Source: Thermoplasmata archaeon (GTDB taxonomy: Archaea; Thermoplasmatota; Thermoplasmata; Lutacidiplasmatales; UBA184). Taken from it: a DNA stretch of 14,955 nt. The position numbers and the translations under genes are program-made. The stretch is taken from positions 1-14,955 of the forward strand of contig JASHUJ010000007.1 in the NCBI GenBank assembly GCA_030040035.1, read 5' to 3'. This document shows, one piece after another, positions 1 to 6,634 of this stretch (within the stretch, counting starts at the first letter, position 1; every line of letters begins with the position of its first letter). A model generated the notes under the pieces. That model searched no databases and was not told the origin of the DNA. It was given only the letters and a program-made list of their open reading frames with translations.

Positions 1-2
1 TG

Positions 3-1208
3 CTCTACAAGTCGGACCGCATCGCCCACCACTACCCGTGGGCGGTGCGCGTCATCGAGAAGGGCGGCGCCTACGTCTGCCGCTGCCCGCCCGAGCTCCT
101 GCGCGAGAACCGCCGGCTCGGCCGTGCCTGCCCCGAGCGCGACCAGACGCCCGCCGAGACGCTCACCGAGTGGGAGAAGATGCTCGGCAATGCGTACTCG
201 CCCGGCGAGGCGGTCCTGCGCCTGCGCACGAGCCTCCAGGATCCCGACCCGGCGTTCCGCGACCGGGTACTGTTCCGGATCAGCGACCTCGATCACCCGC
301 GGGTCGGCCACAAGTACCGGGTCTGGCCGCTGCTCGAGTTCTCCTGGGCGGTCGACGACGTCGAGCTCGGCGTGACCCACGTGCTGCGCGGCAAGGACCT
401 CGTCATGGAGGACCGGATGCAGCGGTTCATCTGGGACCTGCTCGGGATCCGCGGGCCCCCGTTCCTCCACTGGGGGATCCTGCGGATCCGCGAGGCGAAG
501 GTCGCGAAGAGCAAATCCTACGCCGAGGTGAAGTCGGGCGTCTACGACGGCTGGGCCGACCCCCGGACCTGGTCGCTCCGTTCGCTCGATCGGCGGGGGA
601 TCTCGATGGACGCACTGCGGACGTTCACGCTGTCGTTCGGCCTCTCGCTGGCGGACATCGAGGTGCCGGCCGAGACGCTCTACGCCGAGAACCGCCAGCG
701 GATCGATGCCACGACCGTGCGACGGGCGTTCGTCGCCGAGCCGGTGCGACTCCGGGTCGAGGGATACCCGTTCGATCTCTCCGAGGTGTCGCTCGCGAAC
801 CATCCGGACCGGCCCGAGATGGGGACCCGCCCGGTGCGGGCCGGACCGGAGTTCTACCTCGCCCACCGGGACCTGGCGGCCCACGCCGGAGGGGAGATCC
901 GGCTCAAGGACCTCGCGAACGTCCGGTTGCCGACGGAGATCCCCGGGGTCGGCGGGACCGTCCCCGCGACCTTCACGAGCCGGCCGAACCAGCGGCTGCC
1001 GCGCCTCCAGTGGGTGGGCGCGGCGGCGGCCGTGCCGGTCGACCTCCTCGGGATCGACGGGACCCACACGAGCGGCCTCGCGGAGGCAGCGCTCGCCCAG
1101 GCGGCGCCCGGCACGATCGTCCAGTTCGAGCGCGTCGGATTCGTCCGGGTCGAGCGGGACTGGGCGCCCGGGTCGACCCCGCTCCGGGTCGTCTTCGGCC
1201 ATCCCTGA
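3..1208 (+). CDS. gltX: Glutamyl-tRNA synthetase, archaeal type (5' end missing)
   Basis: Charges tRNA-Glu with glutamate in the cytoplasm; in archaea that lack GlnRS it also misacylates tRNA-Gln for later amidation. The window holds the C-terminal 401 residues. Archaeal GluRS is usually about 550-580 residues, so the N-terminal part with the HIGH motif lies upstream. Visible are the class Ic catalytic-domain stretch (LEFSWAVDDVELGVTHVLRGKD), the KMSKS-type loop AKSKS at 504-518, the following GVYDGWADPRTWSLRSL stretch typical of GluRS/GlnRS, and an all-beta C-terminal anticodon-binding region (about 700-1208). The frame is open from base 3. A tRNA-Gln gene lies about 5 kb downstream. Family assignment is firm; whether the enzyme is discriminating cannot be judged here. 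Confidence 0.95.
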   Translation, partial: LYKSDRIAHHYPWAVRVIEKGGAYVCRCPPELLRENRRLGRACPERDQTPAETLTEWEKMLGNAYSPGEAVLRLRTSLQDPDPAFRDRVLFRISDLDHPRVGHKYRVWPLLEFSWAVDDVELGVTHVLRGKDLVMEDRMQRFIWDLLGIRGPPFLHWGILRIREAKVAKSKSYAEVKSGVYDGWADPRTWSLRSLDRRGISMDALRTFTLSFGLSLADIEVPAETLYAENRQRIDATTVRRAFVAEPVRLRVEGYPFDLSEVSLANHPDRPEMGTRPVRAGPEFYLAHRDLAAHAGGEIRLKDLANVRLPTEIPGVGGTVPATFTSRPNQRLPRLQWVGAAAAVPVDLLGIDGTHTSGLAEAALAQAAPGTIVQFERVGFVRVERDWAPGSTPLRVVFGHP

Positions 1209-1219
1209 CGGTGCAACCG

Positions 1220-1229
1220 AAGGTTTACC
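1220..1229 (+). promoter_or_regulatory. Possible TATA box of the VOC gene
   Basis: An A/T-rich run, aaggtttacc, stands out in the 51-nt GC-rich gap between gltX and the VOC gene. Its centre is about 36 nt before the ATG, which would give a leader of about 10 nt. Weak match; read-through from gltX is equally possible. Confidence 0.3.
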
Positions 1230-1259
1230 ACCCCGGCCCGCTCTCACTCCCGTGGTACG

Positions 1260-1655
1260 ATGAAGTTCCTCCACACCTCGATCACCGTCGGCCACATGGA
1301 CGAGAGCCTCGCGTTCTACACCGAGGTGCTGGGGCTCGAGTTCGAACGTCGCCGGACGATCCCCGAGAACCATGCGGAGATCGCGTTCGTCCGGGACCCG
1401 GCGAGCGGCGCCCGGATCGAGCTGACCCACTGGGACGGCAAGGATTCGCTCGACGCGGGCGAGCAGCTCGACCACCTCGCCTTCGAGGTGCCCGAGCTCG
1501 ACCGGCTGCTGCTCAAGCTCCGCGCGAAGAACGTCCGCGTCGCGAAGGAGCCGTTCCGGCTCGCGGGCAGCACGTCGCGCATCGCGTTCATCCTCGACCC
1601 GAACGACATCTGGATCGAGCTCATCGAGCGGGCGCCGGCGCCGCCCTCGACGTAG
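1260..1655 (+). CDS. VOC-superfamily metalloprotein, glyoxalase I-like
   Basis: A 131-residue protein of the vicinal oxygen chelate fold, resembling lactoylglutathione lyase (GloA). It has two beta-alpha-beta-beta-beta modules (about residues 3-60 and 68-123). The four metal ligands expected of glyoxalase I are all present at near-family spacing: H5 (FLHTSI), E54 (RIELTH), H72 (LDHLAF) and E120 (WIELIE). Length is normal for GloA. The substrate is less certain, because archaea generally lack glutathione and VOC proteins also include epimerases and dioxygenases. The ATG is 51 nt after gltX, and the stop is 4 nt before the MFS start, so the two small-molecule genes probably share a transcript. 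Confidence 0.85.
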   Translation: MKFLHTSITVGHMDESLAFYTEVLGLEFERRRTIPENHAEIAFVRDPASGARIELTHWDGKDSLDAGEQLDHLAFEVPELDRLLLKLRAKNVRVAKEPFRLAGSTSRIAFILDPNDIWIELIERAPAPPST

Positions 1656-1659
1656 GTCC

Positions 1660-2910
1660 GTGGCGACCCCGCCCGCCGCCCGCCCGACCGACGAGCATGC
1701 CCGGCCGCTGCTCGCCGTCTTCGGCGCGACGTTCTTCGTCCGGTTCGCGTTCGGCATCACGATCGCCGTCTTCGCGAGCTACATCCTCCTGCGCTCGACG
1801 AACCTCGGGCAGTCCGACGTGGGCGAGGCGGGGTTCGTCAGCGCGATGGCCTCGGTCGGGGAGTTCTCGACGGTGCTGCTGTCGGGCGCGGCGGCTGACC
1901 GGTTCGGCCGGTTCCCGGTCCTTTTCGCGGGCATGGGCAGCGCGGCGGTCCTCCTCGCCGTCGTGGCGACCACGCGCTCGTCCGTCGCGCTCGCCGCCCT
2001 CAACTTCCTGTTCGGCATCGCGAGCGGGGCGATCCTGGCGCCGAGCCTCGCGATCGTCGCCTCGCGCTCGCGTTCGGACGAGGTCGGGTTCGAGATGGGG
2101 CGCTTCGACGCGATGAACCTGTTCGGGTGGATCTCGGGATTCGCGTTCGGGTTCGGCATCCTCGGCGTGCTCCCCAACCGATCGCTCGGGGTGGTCTTCT
2201 GGGTCGGTTCGGCGTCGCTCGGCCTCGGCCTGCTGTTCGCCTACCTCCTCACACGGGGTCTTCCCCGCCAGGTGCCGGCCCGCCTCTTCTCGTTCGCCGG
2301 AGTGGTCCGCCCCGCGTTCCGACGGAGCGTGCTCCTCGTCACGCTACCGTGGCTCGTGATCTACATGCTCATCGGGACCGCGCTCGTCTTCCTCGCGACG
2401 TCGGCGACGGGGATCGGGATCTCGCCGGTGTACCTCGCCCTCGGGATCGCCGCCGGGGGGGCGGTGCTCATCGTGAGCCAGCCGCTCTTCGGGCGCCTGT
2501 CCGATCGCGTCGGACGGATGCGGATGATGACGGTGGGGGCGACCGGCTTCGTCTCCGTGATGCTGTTCGCCTCCCTGCTCGTCGCCTACGGGCCTCAGGT
2601 CCCGCTCCTGGCCGGCCTCGGCCTGAGCGTCCTCGCCGCGCTGGCGTACGGCCCCGCCGCCCTCGCGGCGCTCGCCGATCTCTCGAGCGAGGTCGGCCGG
2701 GCCACGACGATGGCGATCTACTCGTTGACGATCTCCCTCGGGATGCTGCTCGGCCTGCTCGCGTCGACCGGGCTCTACGACCTCCTCGGTCGGCCGGGGC
2801 TCTACCTCTTCTTCGGGACGGTCGCGACCGCGCTCGTCCTGCTCACGATCGCCCGGCACCGCGAGCTCGCGTCCGTGGCGGTCGCGACGGTCACGACTCC
2901 GGCTCGATGA
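1660..2910 (+). CDS. MFS transporter, probable drug/metabolite exporter
   Basis: A 416-residue major facilitator superfamily protein with about 12 hydrophobic segments in two six-helix halves. Motif A occurs in both halves: GAAADRFGRFPVL in the TM2-TM3 loop (around residues 77-89) and GRLSDRVGRMRM in the TM8-TM9 loop. This suggests a proton-coupled single-component transporter in the cytoplasmic membrane; substrate and direction are unknown. The start is a GTG 4 nt after the VOC stop, with taggtc just upstream. This spacing implies translational coupling. Its last 20 nt overlap the end of the CDF gene on the other strand. Confidence 0.9.
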   Translation: MATPPAARPTDEHARPLLAVFGATFFVRFAFGITIAVFASYILLRSTNLGQSDVGEAGFVSAMASVGEFSTVLLSGAAADRFGRFPVLFAGMGSAAVLLAVVATTRSSVALAALNFLFGIASGAILAPSLAIVASRSRSDEVGFEMGRFDAMNLFGWISGFAFGFGILGVLPNRSLGVVFWVGSASLGLGLLFAYLLTRGLPRQVPARLFSFAGVVRPAFRRSVLLVTLPWLVIYMLIGTALVFLATSATGIGISPVYLALGIAAGGAVLIVSQPLFGRLSDRVGRMRMMTVGATGFVSVMLFASLLVAYGPQVPLLAGLGLSVLAALAYGPAALAALADLSSEVGRATTMAIYSLTISLGMLLGLLASTGLYDLLGRPGLYLFFGTVATALVLLTIARHRELASVAVATVTTPAR

Positions 2911-3775
2911 CGATGTGCCGGAGGACCGGGTACGACGTCTTCAGCGAGGACGTGATCTCGTCGATCGCGCGCTCGATCTGATCGGTCGTGAGATCGTCGT
3001 GGAAGTTGATGCGCAACGCGAGGAGCGCGTCGTCCGGGCCGAGGAGCATCGATTGCAGGCTGCGCACCCGGCCGACGCGGGCGTCCCGCTCGATCACGCC
3101 GAGGAGCGCCCGGGCGACCTGTGGGTCGAGCGCGCGGCCGATCAGGTACTCGCGGCTCTCCGCCGTGAGGAGGAAACCGGTGCCCACGAGCAGGATCCCC
3201 TCGACGGCGGCGGTGAGGCCGTCGACCCAGAAGTCCCCCGTCCGGTAGACCACGAGGAGCCCGCCGAACGCGACGACGCAGCCGACGATCGTCACGAGGT
3301 CCTGGTAGAAGATCGACTTGAGCCCCTGGTTCGCGGACTCGAGCAGCGCCTGCAGCGTCTGGCGGGCGACCCGGAGCTCCCGGAGCGTGATCCAGATCCC
3401 GCCGAGGCTCACCGCCAGCGACGCCGCGATCACGAGCAGGCCGTCCTCCACGTGGCGGATCGGGGCCGGGCTGATCGCCTGCTCGAAGCCCGTCACGAGC
3501 GCCACGATCCCGGCGATCGTGAAGGTGACCAGGATCGAAACGAACGCCCAGAAGAACCGCTCCTTTCCCCGGCCGAACGGATAGACGTAGCTCGCTGGCC
3601 GGCGGGAGACGTGGAGCCCCCAGAGGAGGAGGGCGCTCCCGACCAGGTCCGTGACGGTGTAGATCGCCTGGGCGAGGACCGTTCGGCTGCCGGAGACGAT
3701 CGCCACGGCGAGGTTCGCGACGAAGAGCGCCGCGTTGAGGAGCAGCGTCGCGACGATGATCACCTGGGTTCGCAT
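2891..3775 (-). CDS. CDF-family cation efflux transporter, SLC30A9-like subgroup
   Basis: A 294-residue cation diffusion facilitator with six predicted membrane helices (about residues 5-205) and a cytoplasmic C-terminal domain (about 215-290). The family exports Zn2+, Fe2+, Mn2+ or Co2+ against protons. Subgroup features are YPFGRGKERFFWAFVS after TM2 and the TM5 motif FYQDLVTIVG. Odd point: the TM2 metal site, usually HxxxD, is Y39-x3-D43 here, and only D159 is present in TM5, so the transport site keeps two Asp but lacks the usual His. Metal specificity may differ, or the protein may transport something else. It converges with the MFS gene (20-nt overlap) and diverges from the aldolase gene. 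Confidence 0.88.
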   Translation of the reverse strand: MRTQVIIVATLLLNAALFVANLAVAIVSGSRTVLAQAIYTVTDLVGSALLLWGLHVSRRPASYVYPFGRGKERFFWAFVSILVTFTIAGIVALVTGFEQAISPAPIRHVEDGLLVIAASLAVSLGGIWITLRELRVARQTLQALLESANQGLKSIFYQDLVTIVGCVVAFGGLLVVYRTGDFWVDGLTAAVEGILLVGTGFLLTAESREYLIGRALDPQVARALLGVIERDARVGRVRSLQSMLLGPDDALLALRINFHDDLTTDQIERAIDEITSSLKTSYPVLRHIVIEPES

Positions 3776-3823
3776 CGCGGTTCCAAGTCCTGCAACGAGG
3801 AGGGGTCCACGGGTCTCCTGACG

Positions 3824-3830
3824 GATAAAG
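3824..3830 (-). promoter_or_regulatory. TATA-like box for the CDF gene
   Basis: On the minus strand the sequence reads CTTTATC in a GC-rich setting, about 50 nt before the CDF ATG at 3775. Initiation about 25 nt downstream would leave a leader of roughly 25 nt. It lies in the 143-nt divergent gap shared with the aldolase promoter. Confidence 0.5.
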
Positions 3831-3874
3831 CCGCCCGCCCTCCCGGAGGGTGGTCCGCTCGCCCTGAACGAAGC

Positions 3875-3881
3875 GTTAAAT
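3875..3881 (+). promoter_or_regulatory. TATA-like box for the aldolase gene
   Basis: gttaaat is the only A/T-rich element close to the aldolase. Its centre is about 41 nt before the GTG at 3919. A Shine-Dalgarno-like gaggt at 3904-3908 sits 10 nt before the GTG and supports this start. Confidence 0.55.
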
Positions 3882-3918
3882 CGCGCCCATCGGTGCCGCG
3901 GCCGAGGTCCGAGCGATC

Positions 3919-4830
3919 GTGCCGCGGTATCCGCGTCCCGCCCTCAGCCGGCTGGGTCTGTCCCCGGGCAAGACGACGCGCCTCAAGCACCTCCTCTACG
4001 ACCACGGGCCGGGCGGGGGGACGCTCCTCGTCCTGCCGATCGACCAGGGGCTCGAGCACGGGCCGGTCGACTTCTTCGCGAACCCGGCCTCGCTCGACCC
4101 CCAGTACCAGTACGAGCTCGCCCGCGACGGGAAATTCAGCGCGATCGCGCTCCACATCGGCCTCGCCGAGAAGTACTACGCCGAATTCGCGGGCGAGGTC
4201 CCGCTCATCCTCAAGATCAATGGCAAGACCGGGATCCCGTCCGACGCGCAGGCGTTCAGCGGGCTCACCGGGAGCGTGGAGGACGCGGTGCGGCTCGGCG
4301 CCGACGCCGTGGGCTACACGCTCTACGTCGGCTCGCCTTCCCAGGACCGCGACTTCCTCCAGTTCCAGCAGGTGCGCGCGGAAGCGGACCGGTACGGCAT
4401 GCCGGTGATCGTCTGGGCGTACCCTCGGGGGGACGCGGTCGCGAAGAAAGGCGGGCGCGAGAGCCTCTACGCCGTCGACTACGCCGCGCGCGTCGCCCTC
4501 GAGCTCGGGGCGGACATCGTGAAGCTGAACTACCCGGTCCCGTCCGACAAGGACGCCGACAGTCCGGCCCCCTACCCGACGCTCCACCTTTCGCACGACG
4601 CCGCGTTCCGCAAGGTCGTGGAGAGCGCCGGCCGGGCGCTCGTCCTCGTCTCGGGCGGCGAGAAGGTCGACGACACGGACCTGCTCACGAAGGTACGCTC
4701 CTCGCTGGACGCCGGGGCCACCGGCATCATCTTCGGTCGGAACCTCTGGCAGCGGCCGAGGGAGGAAGCGCTCCGCCTCACGCGCGACCTGCATGCGATC
4801 TTCCGCGAGTACGCCCAGCCCCCGGCGTAG
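3919..4830 (+). CDS. fba: Class I fructose-1,6-bisphosphate aldolase, archaeal/DhnA type
   Basis: Cleaves fructose-1,6-bisphosphate to dihydroxyacetone phosphate and glyceraldehyde 3-phosphate, or the reverse in gluconeogenesis, through a Schiff base. It has 303 residues; archaeal FbaB/DhnA enzymes are about 260-310. Visible are the first beta-strand motif VLPIDQGLEHGP (38-49), a GYTLYVGS stretch with a candidate acid/base tyrosine (about 133), WAYPRG (166-171), the Schiff-base lysine K202 in DIVKLNYP, and C-terminal phosphate-binding glycines (VSGGEK, then GIIFGRNLWQRP). The GTG start has gaggt 10 nt upstream. A related enzyme of this fold is 2-amino-3,7-dideoxy-heptulosonate synthase, but the DQGLEHGP and GRNLWQ motifs favour aldolase. 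Confidence 0.93.
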   Translation: MPRYPRPALSRLGLSPGKTTRLKHLLYDHGPGGGTLLVLPIDQGLEHGPVDFFANPASLDPQYQYELARDGKFSAIALHIGLAEKYYAEFAGEVPLILKINGKTGIPSDAQAFSGLTGSVEDAVRLGADAVGYTLYVGSPSQDRDFLQFQQVRAEADRYGMPVIVWAYPRGDAVAKKGGRESLYAVDYAARVALELGADIVKLNYPVPSDKDADSPAPYPTLHLSHDAAFRKVVESAGRALVLVSGGEKVDDTDLLTKVRSSLDAGATGIIFGRNLWQRPREEALRLTRDLHAIFREYAQPPA

Positions 4831-5362
4831 GCCGGCGATCCGTCGCTGGATCCGGATCGTCGGGGACGATCACCCCCGAGCGTGCACCGGGCGACGCCTG
4901 CTGCGGCTCGGACTCGCCCGCTCGGAACCGGCGAACGCGGACGCGAGCTGGGGGCCGATCGTGCTCGACCCGTACGCAAGCGATCCGCTCTCGCGCGCCG
5001 ACCGAGGCACGGCCGAACGCGGCGGCCTCCTGGTCATCGACTGCTCCTGGAACCGGCTGAGCGCGTCGGGCCGTCTGCCGGCCGCCGCCAGCCGGCGGCG
5101 CGCGGTGCGACGGCGCCTCCCGTTCCTGGTCGCCGGCAATCCCCAGCACTTTGGCCGGATCGGCGAACTCAACACGGTCGAGGCGCTCGGTGCCGCGCTC
5201 TACGTCCTCGGCCGCCCGTCCGAGGCCGCCGATCTGCTCGGTGGCTTTGCCGGAGGCGCCGCGTTCCTCGAGATCAATCGGACCCGGCTCGAACGTTTCG
5301 CGCGCGCCGACGACGCTGACGAGACTCGTCGATTGGAACGCGATCTCTTCGCTCAGACGTAG
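4793..5362 (+). CDS. tsr3: Tsr3-type rRNA aminocarboxypropyltransferase (DUF367)
   Basis: Transfers the 3-amino-3-carboxypropyl group of S-adenosylmethionine to a hypermodified pseudouridine of small-subunit rRNA, a late ribosome-maturation step shared by archaea and eukaryotes. The 189 residues include DDHPRACTGRRLLRLGLA (25-42, matching the family's D-P-K-x-C-T-G region), DCSW (83-86), and RLPFLVAGNPQHFGR followed by ELNTVEALGAALY (108-137), the SPOUT-like SAM-binding core. The ATG lies inside the aldolase gene (38-nt overlap, other frame). No ATG, GTG or TTG codon occurs in frame between it and the conserved core, so this start is preferred. The first 18 residues are basic and not conserved-looking. 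Probably co-transcribed with the aldolase. Confidence 0.9.
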   Translation: MRSSASTPSPRRRPAIRRWIRIVGDDHPRACTGRRLLRLGLARSEPANADASWGPIVLDPYASDPLSRADRGTAERGGLLVIDCSWNRLSASGRLPAAASRRRAVRRRLPFLVAGNPQHFGRIGELNTVEALGAALYVLGRPSEAADLLGGFAGGAAFLEINRTRLERFARADDADETRRLERDLFAQT

Positions 5363-5401
5363 ACCCGAGCCCGGCCCTCTCGAGCGGTTCAGCAACGGCC
5401 G

Positions 5402-6295
5402 TCAGGGGGTCGGAAACGTGCGGCCCTCGGTCGGGAGATGTCGCAACTGGAGCTCCGCCACCGAGGTGAGGCGAGGGCCGAGTGGCACGAGCGCCGCGAC
5501 CACCCCGCCGTAGGTCTCGTAGAGCCGGGTCGTGTGGAGCGTGAGGCAGCGCCCGGCGTAGAGCGGGCGGCCGCACAGATCGGGGTCGTGTCCGCGCAGC
5601 AGGAGCGAGAGTCCGCTCGCCTCGAAGAAGCGGTCGAGGTCCCGAGCGCCCCAGACGGGCGCGCCGCCGCGACGGGACCGGGCGAGATCGCATTCCGCCC
5701 AGACGACCTCGCACACGCCCTCGACATCGAGGTGCGAGAACGTCCGGGTCCAGGGTGAATAGAGCTGGCGGGGGAATCCGGCGTGGGCGAGATACACGCC
5801 GCTCGGGGTCGTCGCCGCGAGCGGACCGCGCTCGAGCAGGCCGACGAGGCGATCGTAGCGCGACGCGTCGGGCCCCCAGAGCGCGTCGACCTCCTCGGGC
5901 AGCGTGTGAGGGAGCGGCGGGACCGTGCGCACGGTCTCGTGGTTCCCCTGGAGGAGCAGCACCCGTTCGGGGAACGTCGCCGCGAGGGAGAGCAGGTAGA
6001 TCGCGTTCGCGACCGAACCCTCGGGACAATCGTCGATCGCCCGGTCGACGTAATCCCCGAGTCCGACAAGGATCTGTGTCCCGCCGGGAGCGTCGAACAG
6101 CTCGACGGCCGCCGCGGTCGAACGCCAGTCCCCGTGCGTATCGCCGAAGACGACCGCGCGTTCGGCCCGACCGGCGGGGATCTCCACGAGCGGGGGATGC
6201 ACCGGCACCGCTCGCTCGAGCTGGTCGAGAAGTGCGTCCGCGTCCTCGGGCGACAGTTCGAGAACGTCGGCCGGGGATACGGGAAGCTCGCGCAT
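5402..6295 (-). CDS. PPP-family metallophosphatase (Ser/Thr protein phosphatase-like)
   Basis: A 297-residue calcineurin-like phosphoesterase with the full PPP motif series: GDTHG (51-55), GDYVDR (80-85), GNHE (117-120), HAG (171-173, usually HGG) and RGH (234-236). These build a two-metal centre for hydrolysing phosphoserine/threonine or related phosphoesters. Expected to be cytosolic; no signal peptide or membrane segment is seen. The ATG at 6295 is chosen because the frame's upstream ATG (6391) lies inside tRNA-Leu and would add 32 Pro/Arg-rich residues. No TATA-like box is seen in the 32 nt between tRNA-Leu and this ATG, so it may be read from the tRNA promoter. It converges with tsr3 (39-nt gap). 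Substrate unknown. Confidence 0.88.
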   Translation of the reverse strand: MRELPVSPADVLELSPEDADALLDQLERAVPVHPPLVEIPAGRAERAVVFGDTHGDWRSTAAAVELFDAPGGTQILVGLGDYVDRAIDDCPEGSVANAIYLLSLAATFPERVLLLQGNHETVRTVPPLPHTLPEEVDALWGPDASRYDRLVGLLERGPLAATTPSGVYLAHAGFPRQLYSPWTRTFSHLDVEGVCEVVWAECDLARSRRGGAPVWGARDLDRFFEASGLSLLLRGHDPDLCGRPLYAGRCLTLHTTRLYETYGGVVAALVPLGPRLTSVAELQLRHLPTEGRTFPTP

Positions 6296-6341
6296 CGGCG
6301 CTCGCGGGATCAGCCGGGCCGCCGGAGTGCGGGGGGCCGGA

Positions 6342-6376
6342 GATTCCGGCGGCCGGCGGCTCGGGCCGGGCCGCCT
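6342..6376 (-). other. T-loop intron (59/60) of tRNA-Leu, 35 nt
   Basis: It interrupts the T-loop between A59 (6377) and T60 (6341). A bulge-helix-bulge fold can be drawn by eye: outer helix is the T-stem GCCGG/CCGGC; bulge TC|T (6343-6341); central helix TTCA (6382-6379) with GGAA (6347-6344), three Watson-Crick pairs plus A-G; bulge AA|A (6378-6376); inner helix GGCGGCC (6375-6369) with GGCCGCC (6354-6348). Cleavage at the marked positions restores TTCAAAT, the same T-loop as tRNA-Ala in this window. Confidence 0.85.
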
Positions 6377-6424
6377 TTTGAACCGGCGCATGCCCTAGGC
6401 AACAGGGTCCTAAGCCCTGCCTCG

Positions 6425-6451
6425 CTGGCCCGCGTCCCGGATCGGGAGCGT
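6425..6451 (-). other. D-loop intron (21/22) of tRNA-Leu, 27 nt
   Basis: It separates the D-loop GGCCAA from CGAG. BHB fold seen: outer helix CTC (6460-6458) with GAG (6423-6421); bulge AG|C (6426-6424); central helix GGCC (6457-6454) with GGCC (6430-6427), four perfect pairs; bulge AA|A (6453-6451); inner helix CGC/GCG continuing as TCCCG/CGGGA with one bulged C. Junctions at A6452|A6451 and G6425|C6424 give a D-loop of normal length. Shifting by one base is possible, but only this register gives two 3-nt bulges around a 4-bp helix. Confidence 0.82.
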
Positions 6452-6502
6452 TTGGCCGAGCTGGAGCACCCCCGCACAGGAAGAGTGAGCCCGCGTGCGA
6501 AG

Positions 6503-6609
6503 TAGCCCCGGCAGGAGCTCCGGCCGGGGGGGTCGCACGCCCCCGCGGCGTTCGAACCTGCGTCGCGAGATCCAGAGTCTCGCATGATTGGCCACTACAC
6601 CACGGGGCT
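6503..6609 (-). tRNA. tRNA-Gln(CTG) with a T-loop intron
   Basis: Read on the minus strand from 6609 to 6503. Acceptor AGCCCCG (6609-6603) pairs perfectly with CGGGGCT (6510-6504), with A73 at 6503 and no CCA. D-stem GTG pairs with CAT. Anticodon stem CGAGA/TCTCG encloses loop CTCTGGA, giving anticodon CTG at 6575-6573 (codon CAG). T-stem GCAGG (6561-6557) pairs with CCTGC (6515-6511). The gene is 107 nt, and removing one 34-nt intron leaves 73 nt with T-loop TTCGAAT. It is the first gene of a tRNA pair behind a clear TATA-like box. In archaea this tRNA is normally charged through Glu-tRNA-Gln. Confidence 0.93.
6517..6550 (-). other. T-loop intron (59/60) of tRNA-Gln, 34 nt
   Basis: It lies between A59 (6551) and T60 (6516), the same site as the T-loop intron of the neighbouring tRNA-Leu. 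BHB fold by eye: T-stem GCAGG/CCTGC as outer helix; bulge GC|T (6518-6516); central helix TTCG (6556-6553) with CGGA (6522-6519), four pairs including one T-G; bulge AA|C (6552-6550); inner helix GCCG (6549-6546) with CGGC (6526-6523), extended after a bulged C by GGGGG/CCCCC. Confidence 0.87.
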
Positions 6610-6634
6610 ACGGCGAAGTCAGCGTCGGGCCGCT

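Larger units (their letters stand above)
6328..6475 (-). tRNA. tRNA-Leu(TAG) with two introns
   Basis: A class II tRNA read on the minus strand from 6475 to 6328. Acceptor GCGGGGG (6475-6469) pairs with CCCCCGC (6335-6329), with A73 at 6328 and no encoded CCA. D-stem CTC (6466-6464) pairs with GAG (6423-6421). Anticodon stem CAGGG/CCCTG encloses loop CTTAGGA, giving anticodon TAG at 6412-6410. A 15-nt variable arm (6402-6388) with TGCC/GGCA stem is typical of Leu. T-stem GCCGG (6387-6383) pairs with CCGGC (6340-6336). The gene is 148 nt, and removing two introns (27 and 35 nt) leaves an 86-nt tRNA with T-loop TTCAAAT. It lies 27 nt after tRNA-Gln with no TATA-like box between, so the two are probably one transcript. 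Confidence 0.92.

Noticed and set aside
38..2116. Long 692-residue open frame on the plus strand
   Set aside because: It runs through gltX, the VOC gene and the MFS gene in another frame, and its product is Arg/Pro/Ala-rich without any domain; a by-product of high GC content.
2915..4408. 497-residue plus-strand frame opposite the CDF gene
   Set aside because: Glu/Arg/Asp-rich antisense shadow of the CDF gene that then runs out of frame through the aldolase.
6371..6382. TTCAAAAGG on the minus strand as a TATA box for the phosphatase
   Set aside because: It is the T-loop and 5' intron edge of tRNA-Leu, and it lies more than 75 nt from the ATG. The tRNA explanation is sufficient.
6296..6391. 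Extending the phosphatase upstream to an ATG at 6391
   Set aside because: This stretch covers the 3' part of tRNA-Leu including its T-stem and T-loop intron, and it would add 32 Pro/Arg-rich residues unlike any PPP N-terminus. The ATG at 6295 is preferred.
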